From the NCBI GenBank assembly GCA_025360705.1, contig JANYBQ010000190.1, forward strand, positions 1 through 33,087: a stretch of DNA of 33,087 nucleotides. Reading direction: 5' to 3'. Below the pieces are notes generated by a model, which was not told the origin of the DNA, did not search any database, and saw nothing but the letters and a program-made list of their open reading frames with translations. Origin of the DNA: Betaproteobacteria bacterium (GTDB lineage Bacteria > Pseudomonadota > Gammaproteobacteria > Burkholderiales > Burkholderiaceae_C). Shown here piece by piece: positions 25,755 through 33,087 of this stretch (the stretch's first letter is position 1; each line of letters starts with the position of its first letter). The position numbers and the translations under genes are program-made.

Positions 25755-26870
25755 ATGGATTTCGACTTTAGCGACGACCAGGAACACCTTCGCGAGGCGG
25801 TGCGCAAGTGGGTGGATAAGGGCTACACCTTTGAACGCCGCCGCTCCATCGTCAAGGCGGGAGGATTTTCTCGCGATGCATACGGCGAGCTCGCTGAACT
25901 CGGGCTGTGCGGCCTGTACATTCCCGAGGCGGACGGTGGCTTGGGCATGGGTCCGATTGAAGGCATGGTAGCGATGGAGGAATTGGGACGCGGCATCGTG
26001 CTCGAACCGCTGGTCCATTCGTTGATGGCGGGCGCGATACTGGCCGGCTATGCACCCAGGACTCTGGCTGGCGAATGGCTGCCTGGCATCGCCAACGGTG
26101 CATCTATCGTGGTTCTGGCCTATCAAGAGCGTTCGGCACGTTACCGGCTTGACGTCTGCGCTGCCAAAGCGTCGCTCAGCGGCCCCGCTTGGGCAGTTAG
26201 TGGCGCAAAAAGCCTGGTGTGTATTGGGGATCAGGCCGACGCGTTTCTTGTGCCGGCGACTATCGACGGCCAGATCGCCTTGTTTCTGGTCAAGCGTCGG
26301 ATGGCGAGTGTCAGCACACGCGGCTACGGCACCCTGGACGGTGGACGCGCCGCGGAAATGGTCTTTGACAATGCCGCTGCGGACCTTGTTGCCACCGACG
26401 GCAAAACCGCGCTGGAGCACGCCATCGACGTCGGCATTGCCGCGACCTGCGCTGAAGCAGTCGGCGTGATGGACAAGACCTTGACCATAACCGCCGAATA
26501 CATGAATACACGCAAACAGTTCGGTGTGGCGATCAGCAGTTTCCAGGCCTTGCGTCACCGCTTGGCCGACATGAAAATGCAACTCGAACTGGCGCGCTCC
26601 ATGAGTTACTACGCATCGCTAAAACTGAATATGCCTGCGCCGGAGCGTCGCGCCGCGATGGCACGCGCCAAATTCCAGCTGGGCAATTCCATGCGTTTTA
26701 TCGGCCAGCAAGCGGTCCAGTTGCATGGCGGCATTGGTGTCACCGACGAATACGTCGTCGGACACTACTTCAAGCGGCTGACCCAGATGGAAATGACATT
26801 CGGCGACACCCTGCACCACTTGGGCGAAGTCGCCGACCGGATGCAGGACACCGCGGGAGTGTTCGCCTGA
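25755..26870 (+). CDS. Acyl-CoA dehydrogenase, smaller subunit of a pair
   Basis: A 371-residue acyl-CoA dehydrogenase family protein: N-terminal MDFDFSDDQEHLREAVRKWV, helical domain to about 115, a short beta domain with poorly conserved FAD-contact sequences, and a C-terminal helical domain with TRKQFGVAISSFQALRHRLADM (the quote is split here: TRKQFGV, then FQALRHRLADM) and QLHGGIGVTDEYVVGHYFKR. The family motif SEPxAGSD of its partner is missing, which suggests that it may be the non-catalytic or FAD-sharing partner in a heteromeric enzyme. It is co-directional and 18 bases from the preceding gene. A 9-bp-stem hairpin follows 41 bases after the stop. Confidence 0.82.
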   Translation: MDFDFSDDQEHLREAVRKWVDKGYTFERRRSIVKAGGFSRDAYGELAELGLCGLYIPEADGGLGMGPIEGMVAMEELGRGIVLEPLVHSLMAGAILAGYAPRTLAGEWLPGIANGASIVVLAYQERSARYRLDVCAAKASLSGPAWAVSGAKSLVCIGDQADAFLVPATIDGQIALFLVKRRMASVSTRGYGTLDGGRAAEMVFDNAAADLVATDGKTALEHAIDVGIAATCAEAVGVMDKTLTITAEYMNTRKQFGVAISSFQALRHRLADMKMQLELARSMSYYASLKLNMPAPERRAAMARAKFQLGNSMRFIGQQAVQLHGGIGVTDEYVVGHYFKRLTQMEMTFGDTLHHLGEVADRMQDTAGVFA

Positions 26871-26911
26871 AAAGCAGAGACGGTCGCGTCATCCAATATG
26901 CGTACAAAGCA

Positions 26912-26931
26912 TCCGGCGGGTCCCCGCCGGA
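26912..26931. repeat. GC-rich hairpin after the dehydrogenase pair
   Basis: TCCGGCGGG-TC-CCCGCCGGA is a perfect 9-bp inverted repeat with a two-base centre. There is no T-run on either side, so it may be a weak or rho-assisted terminator of the dehydrogenase mRNA, or a structure ahead of the cyclase gene whose ATG is 67 bases on. Confidence 0.45.
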
Positions 26932-26998
26932 GCACGAACCGCGGCTAGACTGAACCGGACGCAAACCAACCCGGTCTGCGCTAATGCAGGGAGGGCGC

Positions 26999-28315
26999 AT
27001 GGCGGCCATATTGGGGACCCCCGGCGAATGGACCCATAAGAACGATACCGAGGGCTTCGACCATTGGCTGACCAGCAAATCGTTCTCGTTGCTGGCCCCT
27101 ATGTGCCGTATCGGCCTGGTCGTGGTCGCGGCAATTCTGTTGATGGTGGATCCAATCCTGTACCACTCCGGGGTTTGGGGAGGTAAACCGCAACACTTGC
27201 AACTCGTGACCTGGCACGCCTGCGCGTTGCTGTACTTCCTGGCCTTCCATGTGCTGGCGCGCTCCGGCGCAACCCATGCCGCGCGCACCCGTTGCCTGAT
27301 TGCTTTTTTTATTGTCGGTGCGGCACTGTTTTTGTGGTTCGCACTGGTCTCTTGGATGCTCAGCGGCGATCTGTCGACCTATGCGATTTTCCTGCTGACC
27401 ATGGTCTGCGTATTCGGCTTTCCCGGCCCCGTGCGCCAGATCATCAATGTGGCCAGCACAGTGGCCCTGACATTTTTTATATTCTGGTTCGATCAACGCG
27501 GAACGTTTTACATCAACGGCGCCATCATCAACCTGGTGGCGCTGGCGGTCGCATCGCTGCTAATCGACGGTTACCTGATGAACCTCAATCGGGCGCTGTA
27601 TCGCGAGAAGCGCCTGGTGGAATACGAACGCGCGCGGGCCGACCGCGTGTTGTACAACGCACTGCCGATGTCGATTGCCAACGAACTCAAAATCAACAAC
27701 GTCGTAAGGGCCGAGAAGTACCAACACATGTCAGTGCTTTTTGTCGACATCGTGGGTTTTACGCGGTTCGCGGCGAACCGCCCGCCGGACGCCGTGGTGC
27801 AGGTTCTGAATGAAATATTTTCTGAATTCGACACATTGGTGGACCGCTACGAGGTAGAGAAAATCAAAACCATAGGGGACGCCTACATGGTGGTCGGCAA
27901 AGGCAATTTGCCCGCGGTGGCGAATCTGTCGCTCGAGATGCTCACCAGCATGGCGGCATATAGCCGGCGTACCGGATTCGATCTGGCGATACGTAGCGGT
28001 ATCCATGTCGGTCCGGCAGTGGCGGGTGTTATCGGACTGAAGCGATTCCTCTATGACGTCTGGGGCGACGCCGTCAACATCGCAAGCCGCATGGAGTCCC
28101 TGGGCGAGGCCGGAAAAATTCAGGTGAGTGAAGAAGTTTTCAGGGAACTCGAACCGAGCTTCCAGTTCCAGCCCAGAGGGGAAATCGAGGTCAAAGGAAA
28201 AGGCGCGATGCGCACCTATTTCCTGACGGCTAAGCCATCAGACGCGACGACTTCGGCAAATGCGTCATCAGGAACTCCATCTGGTCGGCAAGAATGCGCC
28301 GATTGCGCAGTATGA
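26999..28315 (+). CDS. Membrane-bound class III adenylate cyclase
   Basis: A 438-residue protein with six transmembrane helices (about 31-52, 67-88, 97-122, 125-142, 146-164 and 171-194), a short linking helix and a C-terminal cyclase domain (about 240-412). Catalytic residues by comparison with mycobacterial Rv1625c are metal ligands D250 (VLFVDIVGFT) and D294 (IGDAYM), substrate-specifying K290 and D353 (YDVWGDAVNIASRM), N360 and R364. Lys/Asp predicts ATP, hence cAMP, rather than GTP. One domain per chain means it works as a homodimer. The ATG at 26999 has GGAGG four bases before it; an ATG at 26984 is possible. The tail after residue 412 (Ser/Thr-rich, then CADCAV) overlaps the HNH gene and is not part of the domain. 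Confidence 0.9.
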   Translation: MAAILGTPGEWTHKNDTEGFDHWLTSKSFSLLAPMCRIGLVVVAAILLMVDPILYHSGVWGGKPQHLQLVTWHACALLYFLAFHVLARSGATHAARTRCLIAFFIVGAALFLWFALVSWMLSGDLSTYAIFLLTMVCVFGFPGPVRQIINVASTVALTFFIFWFDQRGTFYINGAIINLVALAVASLLIDGYLMNLNRALYREKRLVEYERARADRVLYNALPMSIANELKINNVVRAEKYQHMSVLFVDIVGFTRFAANRPPDAVVQVLNEIFSEFDTLVDRYEVEKIKTIGDAYMVVGKGNLPAVANLSLEMLTSMAAYSRRTGFDLAIRSGIHVGPAVAGVIGLKRFLYDVWGDAVNIASRMESLGEAGKIQVSEEVFRELEPSFQFQPRGEIEVKGKGAMRTYFLTAKPSDATTSANASSGTPSGRQECADCAV

Positions 28316-28787
28316 AGTCTTCCCACAAGCTGGGCACATAAGGCGTATACAACAGCGGCATATGCGCCTGCTCGGGCGTACGGCTGCTCTTGCGATGGTT
28401 GCAGGGACGGCACGCGGTGACCACGTTCATCCAGTGATCGACGCCGTGTTGCGCGAACGGAACGATGTGTTCACGCGTCAGGCTTTCCTCGTGAAAATGC
28501 TCGCCGCAATAAGCGCAAATATTACGATCACGGGCAAACAGCTTGCTATTGGTCAGTCCGGGCTTGAGGTTGAACGGATTGATATTGGGCACGCCCTTGG
28601 TCCCGATGATGCTGTTGACCGTGACGATGGACTGTTCACCGGTGATCGCGCTATGTCCGCCATGGAACACCGCCACCTCGCCGCCGGATTCCCAGCGCAC
28701 TTCGCCGGCGGCGTAATGAATCACCGCTTGTTCGAGGGAAATCCAGGACTGGGGCAAGCCCTGGGCCGACAGCTTCAAGACCTTCAA
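28230..28787 (-). CDS. HNH endonuclease family protein
   Basis: A 185-residue protein. Residues 1-80 form a conserved N-terminal region (VLKLSAQGLPQSWISLEQAV and later NSIIGTKGVPNINP). The HNH domain spans about 84-135: zinc ligands C91, C94, C126 and C129, the catalytic EHIVP with H107, and ACRPCNHRK. The C-terminal region has YTPYVPSLWEDFILRNRRIL and KSSRL. The domain implies a metal-dependent nuclease or nucleic-acid-binding role; the wide occurrence of this form in betaproteobacteria, as I recall, argues for housekeeping rather than defence. I choose the TTG at 28787, with AGGAG eight bases upstream and a family-like start MKVLKLSAQ; an ATG at 28856 would add 23 residues over a palindrome. 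Its 3' end overlaps the cyclase gene by 86 bases. Confidence 0.82.
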   Translation of the reverse strand: MKVLKLSAQGLPQSWISLEQAVIHYAAGEVRWESGGEVAVFHGGHSAITGEQSIVTVNSIIGTKGVPNINPFNLKPGLTNSKLFARDRNICAYCGEHFHEESLTREHIVPFAQHGVDHWMNVVTACRPCNHRKSSRTPEQAHMPLLYTPYVPSLWEDFILRNRRILADQMEFLMTHLPKSSRLMA

Positions 28788-28841
28788 AACACCACTCCTG
28801 AAACAATACAAGAAACCGCTAATGCGAAATAATTGGCTGCC

Positions 28842-28860
28842 GCCAATGCTGGACATTGGC
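28842..28860. repeat. 19-bp inverted repeat between hnh and ribF
   Basis: GCCAATG-CTGGA-CATTGGC has perfect 7-bp arms around five bases. It lies 55 bases upstream of the proposed TTG start of the HNH gene and 36 bases before the -35-like box of ribF, a normal place for an operator that serves either of the divergent genes. No regulator can be assigned. Confidence 0.45.
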
Positions 28861-28895
28861 CTGTTCGCCGCTGAGCCACAATATACCCTCTTTCC

Positions 28896-28923
28896 TTTAA
28901 ATGCGCCGTAGGTGCGCTATAAC
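28896..28923 (+). promoter_or_regulatory. Probable ribF promoter
   Basis: TTTAAA (28896-28901) and TATAAC (28918-28923) are spaced by 16 bases, matching four and five of six consensus positions. Transcription would start near 28930, leaving a leader of about 80 bases before the ribF ATG at 29011. Confidence 0.45.
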
Positions 28924-29010
28924 GCGACACGCCGTGCTATCAAAAACGAAGTCCGCAAGCAGATTTACATTTGTGTGGAACGCTGGTCGCAACCAAAACA
29001 TGACACTCTC

Positions 29011-30021
29011 ATGAAAGTTTTTCGCGGTTTCAATCATTCCCGTATGGCAGGTGCATGCGCGCTGACAATCGGCAATTTCGATGGGGTGCATCGCGGCCAT
29101 CAAGCCATGCTGGCTTTGCTGCGCGGTGAAGCCGCGCAACGCGGCGTACCCAGCTGCGTGCTGACCTTTGAGCCGCATCCGCGTGATTATTTTGCTGCTG
29201 TCACGGGCAGGCGGGAATTCGCGCCCGCACGTATAGGCACGCTGCGCGACAAGTTGACCGACCTGGCCAACTGTGGTGTTGAGCAAACCGTGGTGCTGCG
29301 ATTCGATGCCCGCCTGGCAGCCCAGTCACCGGCCAATTTTGTCGACTCGGTGCTATTGCGCGGACTGGGTGCCAAATATGTTCTGGTAGGCGATGATTTC
29401 CGATTTGGAGCTCAGCGCGCGGGCGATTACGCGATGCTGGACGCGACCGGCGATGCCCGTGGCTTCGACGTGGCCCGCATGAACAGTTACGAAGTGCACG
29501 GCTTGCGAGTATCCAGTTCCGCGGTGCGCGCCGCCCTGGACGAGGGCCGCATGGACGACGCCGCCCGTTTGCTCGGGCGCCCTTATTGCATCTCCGGGCA
29601 TGTTGTGCATGGGCGAAAACTGGGCCGCGAACTGGGATTTCGAACCCTAAATCTGCGCTTCGCGCACTGGAAGCCGGCGGCTAGCGGCATATTTGCGGTG
29701 CTGGTCCACGGGTTGGTGGACATGGCTGTGCCCGGCGTCGCGAATCTGGGCATTCGACCCTCGCTGAACCCGACTGATGTGAACGGCGGACGCGTACTGC
29801 TTGAAACCCATTGCCTGGATTGGCCGGCCGCCTTGGCGCCTGAGGCGGGCTACGGTAAAATCATTCGGGTGGAACTGATACATAAACTGCACGGCGAACT
29901 CAAATACGATGGCTTGGAAGCGCTGCGACGCGGCATCTCCAGGGACTGCGACGGCGCGCGCCACTACTTCGTTTCGATGCATACCAAAACGCATCGGCAA
30001 ACCACACGCGACCGAATTTAG
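29011..30021 (+). CDS. ribF: Bifunctional riboflavin kinase / FAD synthetase
   Basis: A 336-residue cytoplasmic enzyme that phosphorylates riboflavin to FMN and adenylates FMN to FAD. The N-terminal FAD synthetase domain has GNFDGVHRGHQAML (21-34), FEPHPRDYF and VGDDFRFG (127-133); the C-terminal kinase domain begins near 190 with GHVVHGRKLGRELGF and contains GVANLGIRPS and ETHCLDW. The kinase motif usually written G-F-P-T-A/L-N reads GFRTLN (R211), possibly a lineage trait. The ATG at 29011 gives the standard start; an upstream in-frame ATG at 28912 lies within the promoter. It precedes ileS and lspA, a very common order. No FMN riboswitch was recognised. Confidence 0.94.
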   Translation: MKVFRGFNHSRMAGACALTIGNFDGVHRGHQAMLALLRGEAAQRGVPSCVLTFEPHPRDYFAAVTGRREFAPARIGTLRDKLTDLANCGVEQTVVLRFDARLAAQSPANFVDSVLLRGLGAKYVLVGDDFRFGAQRAGDYAMLDATGDARGFDVARMNSYEVHGLRVSSSAVRAALDEGRMDDAARLLGRPYCISGHVVHGRKLGRELGFRTLNLRFAHWKPAASGIFAVLVHGLVDMAVPGVANLGIRPSLNPTDVNGGRVLLETHCLDWPAALAPEAGYGKIIRVELIHKLHGELKYDGLEALRRGISRDCDGARHYFVSMHTKTHRQTTRDRI

Positions 30022-30060
30022 GCGGTGAACGGTACCGCCTGGCCGCCAATCCACTGGCGG
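30021..30060 (+). repeat. Four complementary arms between ribF and ileS
   Basis: Directly at the ribF stop are GGCGGT (30021-30026), ACCGCC (30034-30039), CCGCCA (30043-30048) and TGGCGG (30055-30060). Arms 1-2 and 3-4 form two adjacent six-bp hairpins; arm 1 can instead pair with arm 3, and arm 2 with arm 4. A weak T-run (CTTTTC) occurs only about nine bases further. They may form a modest terminator or attenuator-like structure in the 153-base ribF-ileS gap, which otherwise shows only a lone CATAAT at 30137-30142. Confidence 0.4.
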
Positions 30061-30174
30061 TTCCGATACTTTTCGCCGCTACCCATGGTCCATAAGCGAT
30101 GCCGCGCATCCGGTCCGTTTTGAGTCTTCCAGTTTCCATAATGTCGGCCAAAGACAGGCTGGCGCCACACCGTC

Positions 30175-33075
30175 ATGACTGAAAAAACCGATTACCGCAG
30201 TACCCTGAATTTGCCCGAGACGCCGTTCCCGATGCGCGGCGACCTGCCCAAACGCGAGCCCGGCTGGGCCAAAGAATGGGACGAAAAAGGCATCTACAAG
30301 AAGTTACGCGATGCGCGCGCCAATGCGCCCAAGTTCATCCTGCACGACGGCCCGCCGTATGCCAACGGGCAGATTCACATGGGCCACGCGGTCAACAAGA
30401 TCCTTAAAGACATGATCGTCAAGGAGCGCCAGCTGGAAGGCTTCGACGCGCAGTACGTTCCAGGCTGGGACTGCCATGGCCTGCCGATAGAAAACGCGAT
30501 AGAAAAGAAGTTCGGCCGCAATCTGCCGCGCGACGAGATGCAGGCCAGGAGTCGCGCCTTCGCCACTGAACAGATCGGCATCCAGATGGCCGACTTCAAG
30601 CGCCTGGGTGTGCTGGGCGAGTGGGACCATCCGTACCGCACGATGGATTTCAAGAACGAGGCCGAAGAGATTCGTGCATTCAAACGCGTGGTCGAGCGCG
30701 GCTTCGTTTACCGAGGGCTCAAGCCCGTGTACTGGTGTTTCGACTGCGGCTCTTCGCTGGCAGAGTTCGAGATTGAATACGCGGACAAGAAATCGCAGAC
30801 GGTGGACGTGGCCTTTCTGTGCGCCGAGCCGGAGCGGCTTGCCGCAGCGTTCGGGCTGGTGTCGCTGGATAAGCCTGCCTTTGCCGTGATCTGGACCACT
30901 ACCGCCTGGACCATCCCAGCCAACCAGGCCCTCAACTTGAATCCGGACTTGCCTTACGCGCTGGTAGACACCCAGCGCGGTTTGCTGGTGCTGGCCGAAA
31001 GTTTGGTGCAAGCGTGCCTGGAGCGTTACCAGCTTACCGGCACGGTCATCGCTACAACACCGGGCAGATCGTTGGCCGGAATCAATTTCCAGCATCCGCT
31101 GGCGCGGGTCGACGCCGGGTACGACCGCATGTCGCCGGTCTATCTGGCGGACTACGCTACTGCCGACGACGGTACCGGTCTGGTGCATTCATCGCCGGCC
31201 TACGGCGTGGAAGATTTCAACAGTTGCGTGGCGCATAGCCTGGCGCTTGAGAAAATCCTGAACCCGGTTCAGGGAAATGGCAGGTACGCCGCTGAATTCC
31301 CGCTGTTCGGAGGTCTCAATATCTGGAAGGCCGTGCCGGAAGTCATCCACACGCTGCGCGACGCCGACCGGCTGTTTGCCACTTCCGAGCTGCAACACAG
31401 CTACCCGCATTGCTGGCGCCACAAAACACCCGTGATCTACCGCGCCGCGGCGCAGTGGTTCATTCGCATGGACGAAGGTGTTGGCGTTTTCACCAAGGAC
31501 AAGGCGCCCAAAACGCTACGCCAGATGGCGCTGGATGCGATCGAGCAGACCGCCTTTTATCCCGAGAACGGCAAGACGCGCTTGCGCGACATGATTACCG
31601 GACGGCCCGACTGGTGTATCAGCCGCCAGCGTAGCTGGGGCGTTCCCCTGCCGTTTTTTATCCATCAGGATTCGGGTGAGCTTCATCCCCGCACGATGGA
31701 AATTCTGGACCAGGCTGCTGCCATGGTGGAGGCCGGCGGTATCGAGGCCTGGAGCAAGGCCAAGCCGGAATCCATCGTCGGCCAGCAGGACGCGCAGGTC
31801 TATACCAAGAGCAGCGACATTCTGGAGGTCTGGTTCGACTCGGGCACAACCCACACGACTGTTCTCAAGGGTTCGCATCCTGGCAGCGCGCACGAAGAAA
31901 TCGACCCTCTGACGGGTGCGCCCGGCCCGGAAGCAGACCTGTACCTGGAAGGCCACGACCAGCACCGCGGCTGGTTCCACTCATCGCTGCTGACGGCCTG
32001 TGCGATGTACGGCCGTGCGCCGTATAAAGGCATTCTGACCCACGGCTTTACGGTTGACAGCCAGGGCCGCAAGATGAGCAAGAGCCTGGGCAACGGTGTG
32101 GATCCACAGGAAACCTGGAAAAAACTCGGCGCCGAGATCATCCGCTTGTGGGTGGCGGCCAGCGACTATTCGGGCGACATCGCAGGCGACGAAAAAATCC
32201 TTGCACGTGTGGTGGATACCTACCGGCGCATCCGAAACACACTCAAGTTTTTGCTGGCCAACACCAGCGACTTCGATCTGGCGGTGGACGCAGTGCCGCT
32301 GGACCAGATGCTGGAAATCGATCGCTACGCATTGAGCCGTGCTGCCCAACTGCAGGCCGACATACTGGCGCACTACAAGGTGTACGAATTTCATCCGGTG
32401 GTATCCAAGCTGCAAATTTATTGCAGCGAAGATTTGGGTTCGTTTTACCTCGACATCCTCAAGGACCGCCTCTACACAACGGCGCCGAAGTCGCTGGCCA
32501 GGCGCAGTGCGCAAACCGCGTTGTGGCATATCACCCAGGCGATGCTGCGCTGGATGGCGCCGTTCTTGAGTTTTACCGCGGAAGAAGCTTGGAAGCTAGT
32601 GGGCAAATCGGAATCCATCTTTATGGAGACCTTCGCTAAGCTCGATGCGCCAAACGAGATGCTACTTGCACGATGGTCGCAAGACCTTATGCGACTCCGG
32701 TCCAAAGTTCTTCGGCAAATTGAAAAGAAACGCGAGGGGGGTGAGATTGGCTCCAGCCTTCAGGCAGAAGTGACCATTACCTGCAGCGATGAAAAAGCGG
32801 TTTGGCTTCGCGAGTTTGATGGAGCCGATAACGAGTTGAAGTTTATTTTCATTACTTCTAAAGTTTCGATTGTTGTAGATGAGCAATTAAATGGACACCG
32901 CGAAAGCGAAGAGTTGGAACTTACCTTTGTGGATGTCATCGCGAGCGCTCAAACAAAATGCGAACGCTGCTGGCACTACCGCGATGACGTCGGCCAGGAC
33001 CCCGAGCACCCGACCATCTGCGGCCGCTGCACGAGCAACCTGTTCGGTGTTGGCGAAGAGCGAAAGTTCGCGTAA
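30175..33075 (+). CDS. ileS: Isoleucyl-tRNA synthetase
   Basis: A 966-residue class I synthetase charging tRNA-Ile, with editing of Val-tRNA-Ile. It has the HIGH counterpart HMGH in [16 protein letters not shown] (about 66-81), [16 protein letters not shown] in the editing domain, the [15 protein letters not shown] and KMSKS motifs, WFDSGTTH, an anticodon-binding helical domain and a C-terminal zinc finger CERCWHYR...CGRC. Length and domain order are those of bacterial IleRS type 1. The start [20 protein letters not shown] is standard. Between about 32580 and 32960 the base composition turns AT-rich although the frame is intact. The stop overlaps the next ATG as TAATG. Confidence 0.97.
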   Translation: MTEKTDYRSTLNLPETPFPMRGDLPKREPGWAKEWDEKGIYKKLRDARANAPKFILHDGPPYANGQIHMGHAVNKILKDMIVKERQLEGFDAQYVPGWDCHGLPIENAIEKKFGRNLPRDEMQARSRAFATEQIGIQMADFKRLGVLGEWDHPYRTMDFKNEAEEIRAFKRVVERGFVYRGLKPVYWCFDCGSSLAEFEIEYADKKSQTVDVAFLCAEPERLAAAFGLVSLDKPAFAVIWTTTAWTIPANQALNLNPDLPYALVDTQRGLLVLAESLVQACLERYQLTGTVIATTPGRSLAGINFQHPLARVDAGYDRMSPVYLADYATADDGTGLVHSSPAYGVEDFNSCVAHSLALEKILNPVQGNGRYAAEFPLFGGLNIWKAVPEVIHTLRDADRLFATSELQHSYPHCWRHKTPVIYRAAAQWFIRMDEGVGVFTKDKAPKTLRQMALDAIEQTAFYPENGKTRLRDMITGRPDWCISRQRSWGVPLPFFIHQDSGELHPRTMEILDQAAAMVEAGGIEAWSKAKPESIVGQQDAQVYTKSSDILEVWFDSGTTHTTVLKGSHPGSAHEEIDPLTGAPGPEADLYLEGHDQHRGWFHSSLLTACAMYGRAPYKGILTHGFTVDSQGRKMSKSLGNGVDPQETWKKLGAEIIRLWVAASDYSGDIAGDEKILARVVDTYRRIRNTLKFLLANTSDFDLAVDAVPLDQMLEIDRYALSRAAQLQADILAHYKVYEFHPVVSKLQIYCSEDLGSFYLDILKDRLYTTAPKSLARRSAQTALWHITQAMLRWMAPFLSFTAEEAWKLVGKSESIFMETFAKLDAPNEMLLARWSQDLMRLRSKVLRQIEKKREGGEIGSSLQAEVTITCSDEKAVWLREFDGADNELKFIFITSKVSIVVDEQLNGHRESEELELTFVDVIASAQTKCERCWHYRDDVGQDPEHPTICGRCTSNLFGVGEERKFA

Positions 33076-33087
33076 TGGCAAAGACTA
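33075..33087 (+). CDS. lspA: Start of a probable lspA (signal peptidase II), cut by the window end
   Basis: ATG at 33075-33077 overlaps the ileS stop by one base and reads M-A-K-T before the window ends. Four residues do not identify a protein; the call rests on the ribF-ileS-lspA order, which is widespread in proteobacteria. Confidence 0.45.

Noticed and set aside
28230-28787. The HNH gene as part of a defence island
   Set aside because: It is flanked by a cyclase gene and ribF, no other defence gene is near, and the protein form looks like a common chromosomal betaproteobacterial type.
30022-30174. T-box leader before ileS
   Set aside because: No specifier loop or T-box sequence is visible, and T-boxes regulating ileS are not known in betaproteobacteria.

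Overview
The window is a GC-rich (roughly 60%) chromosomal segment of a betaproteobacterium, most likely of the order Burkholderiales. The evidence is the blocks ftsK-lolA-rarA with a Crp/Fnr gene and divergent trxB, rpmB-rpmG, and ribF-ileS-(lspA), a glutaminyl-tRNA synthetase with the long N-terminal insertion I associate with this group, and a complete livHMGF transporter block. Most genes are housekeeping. I see no IS element, integrase, tRNA, rRNA or CRISPR array. No gene-free stretch exceeds 300 bases; the largest gap is 28788-29010.

Left edge (1-1627): the last 27 codons of a gene whose tail looks like a DNA methyltransferase of the type IIL restriction-modification kind, then a HicA/HicB toxin-antitoxin pair, then a solitary Anbu proteasome-like peptidase. 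This is the most accessory-looking part. 1667-3039 (minus strand) holds uppP (cell-wall lipid carrier recycling) and a small secreted LTxxQ/Spy-like protein.

3236-6633 is one plus-strand operon: a four-helix membrane protein, a 2TM-domain protein, a LytS/AlgZ-type histidine kinase, a LytTR response regulator and a DUF924 protein. A secreted Tyr-rich protein on the minus strand converges on it and appears frameshifted near its end. Then come glnS, nudC and, convergent, the branched-chain amino-acid ABC transporter livHMGF without a binding-protein gene.

13637-18669 (minus) carries a Crp/Fnr regulator, ftsK, lolA and rarA, the last three overlapping by single bases. trxB is divergent. rpmB-rpmG follow and are separated from a convergent fatty-acid desaturase by two mirror-image terminators. 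Next come a RsmB-like rRNA methyltransferase and purN (minus), yceH starting only 12 bp from purN, and a pair of acyl-CoA dehydrogenase genes.

The right part has a membrane-bound class III adenylate cyclase that overlaps the 3' end of an HNH endonuclease gene by 86 bp, then ribF, ileS and the first codons of lspA. The last fifth of ileS contains a clear drop in GC content that suggests a recombinant segment.

I did not find an evident undescribed multi-gene system. The best leads are the 2TM/LytS/LytTR/DUF924 operon, the orphan Anbu peptidase, the mirrored terminators and the mosaic in ileS.
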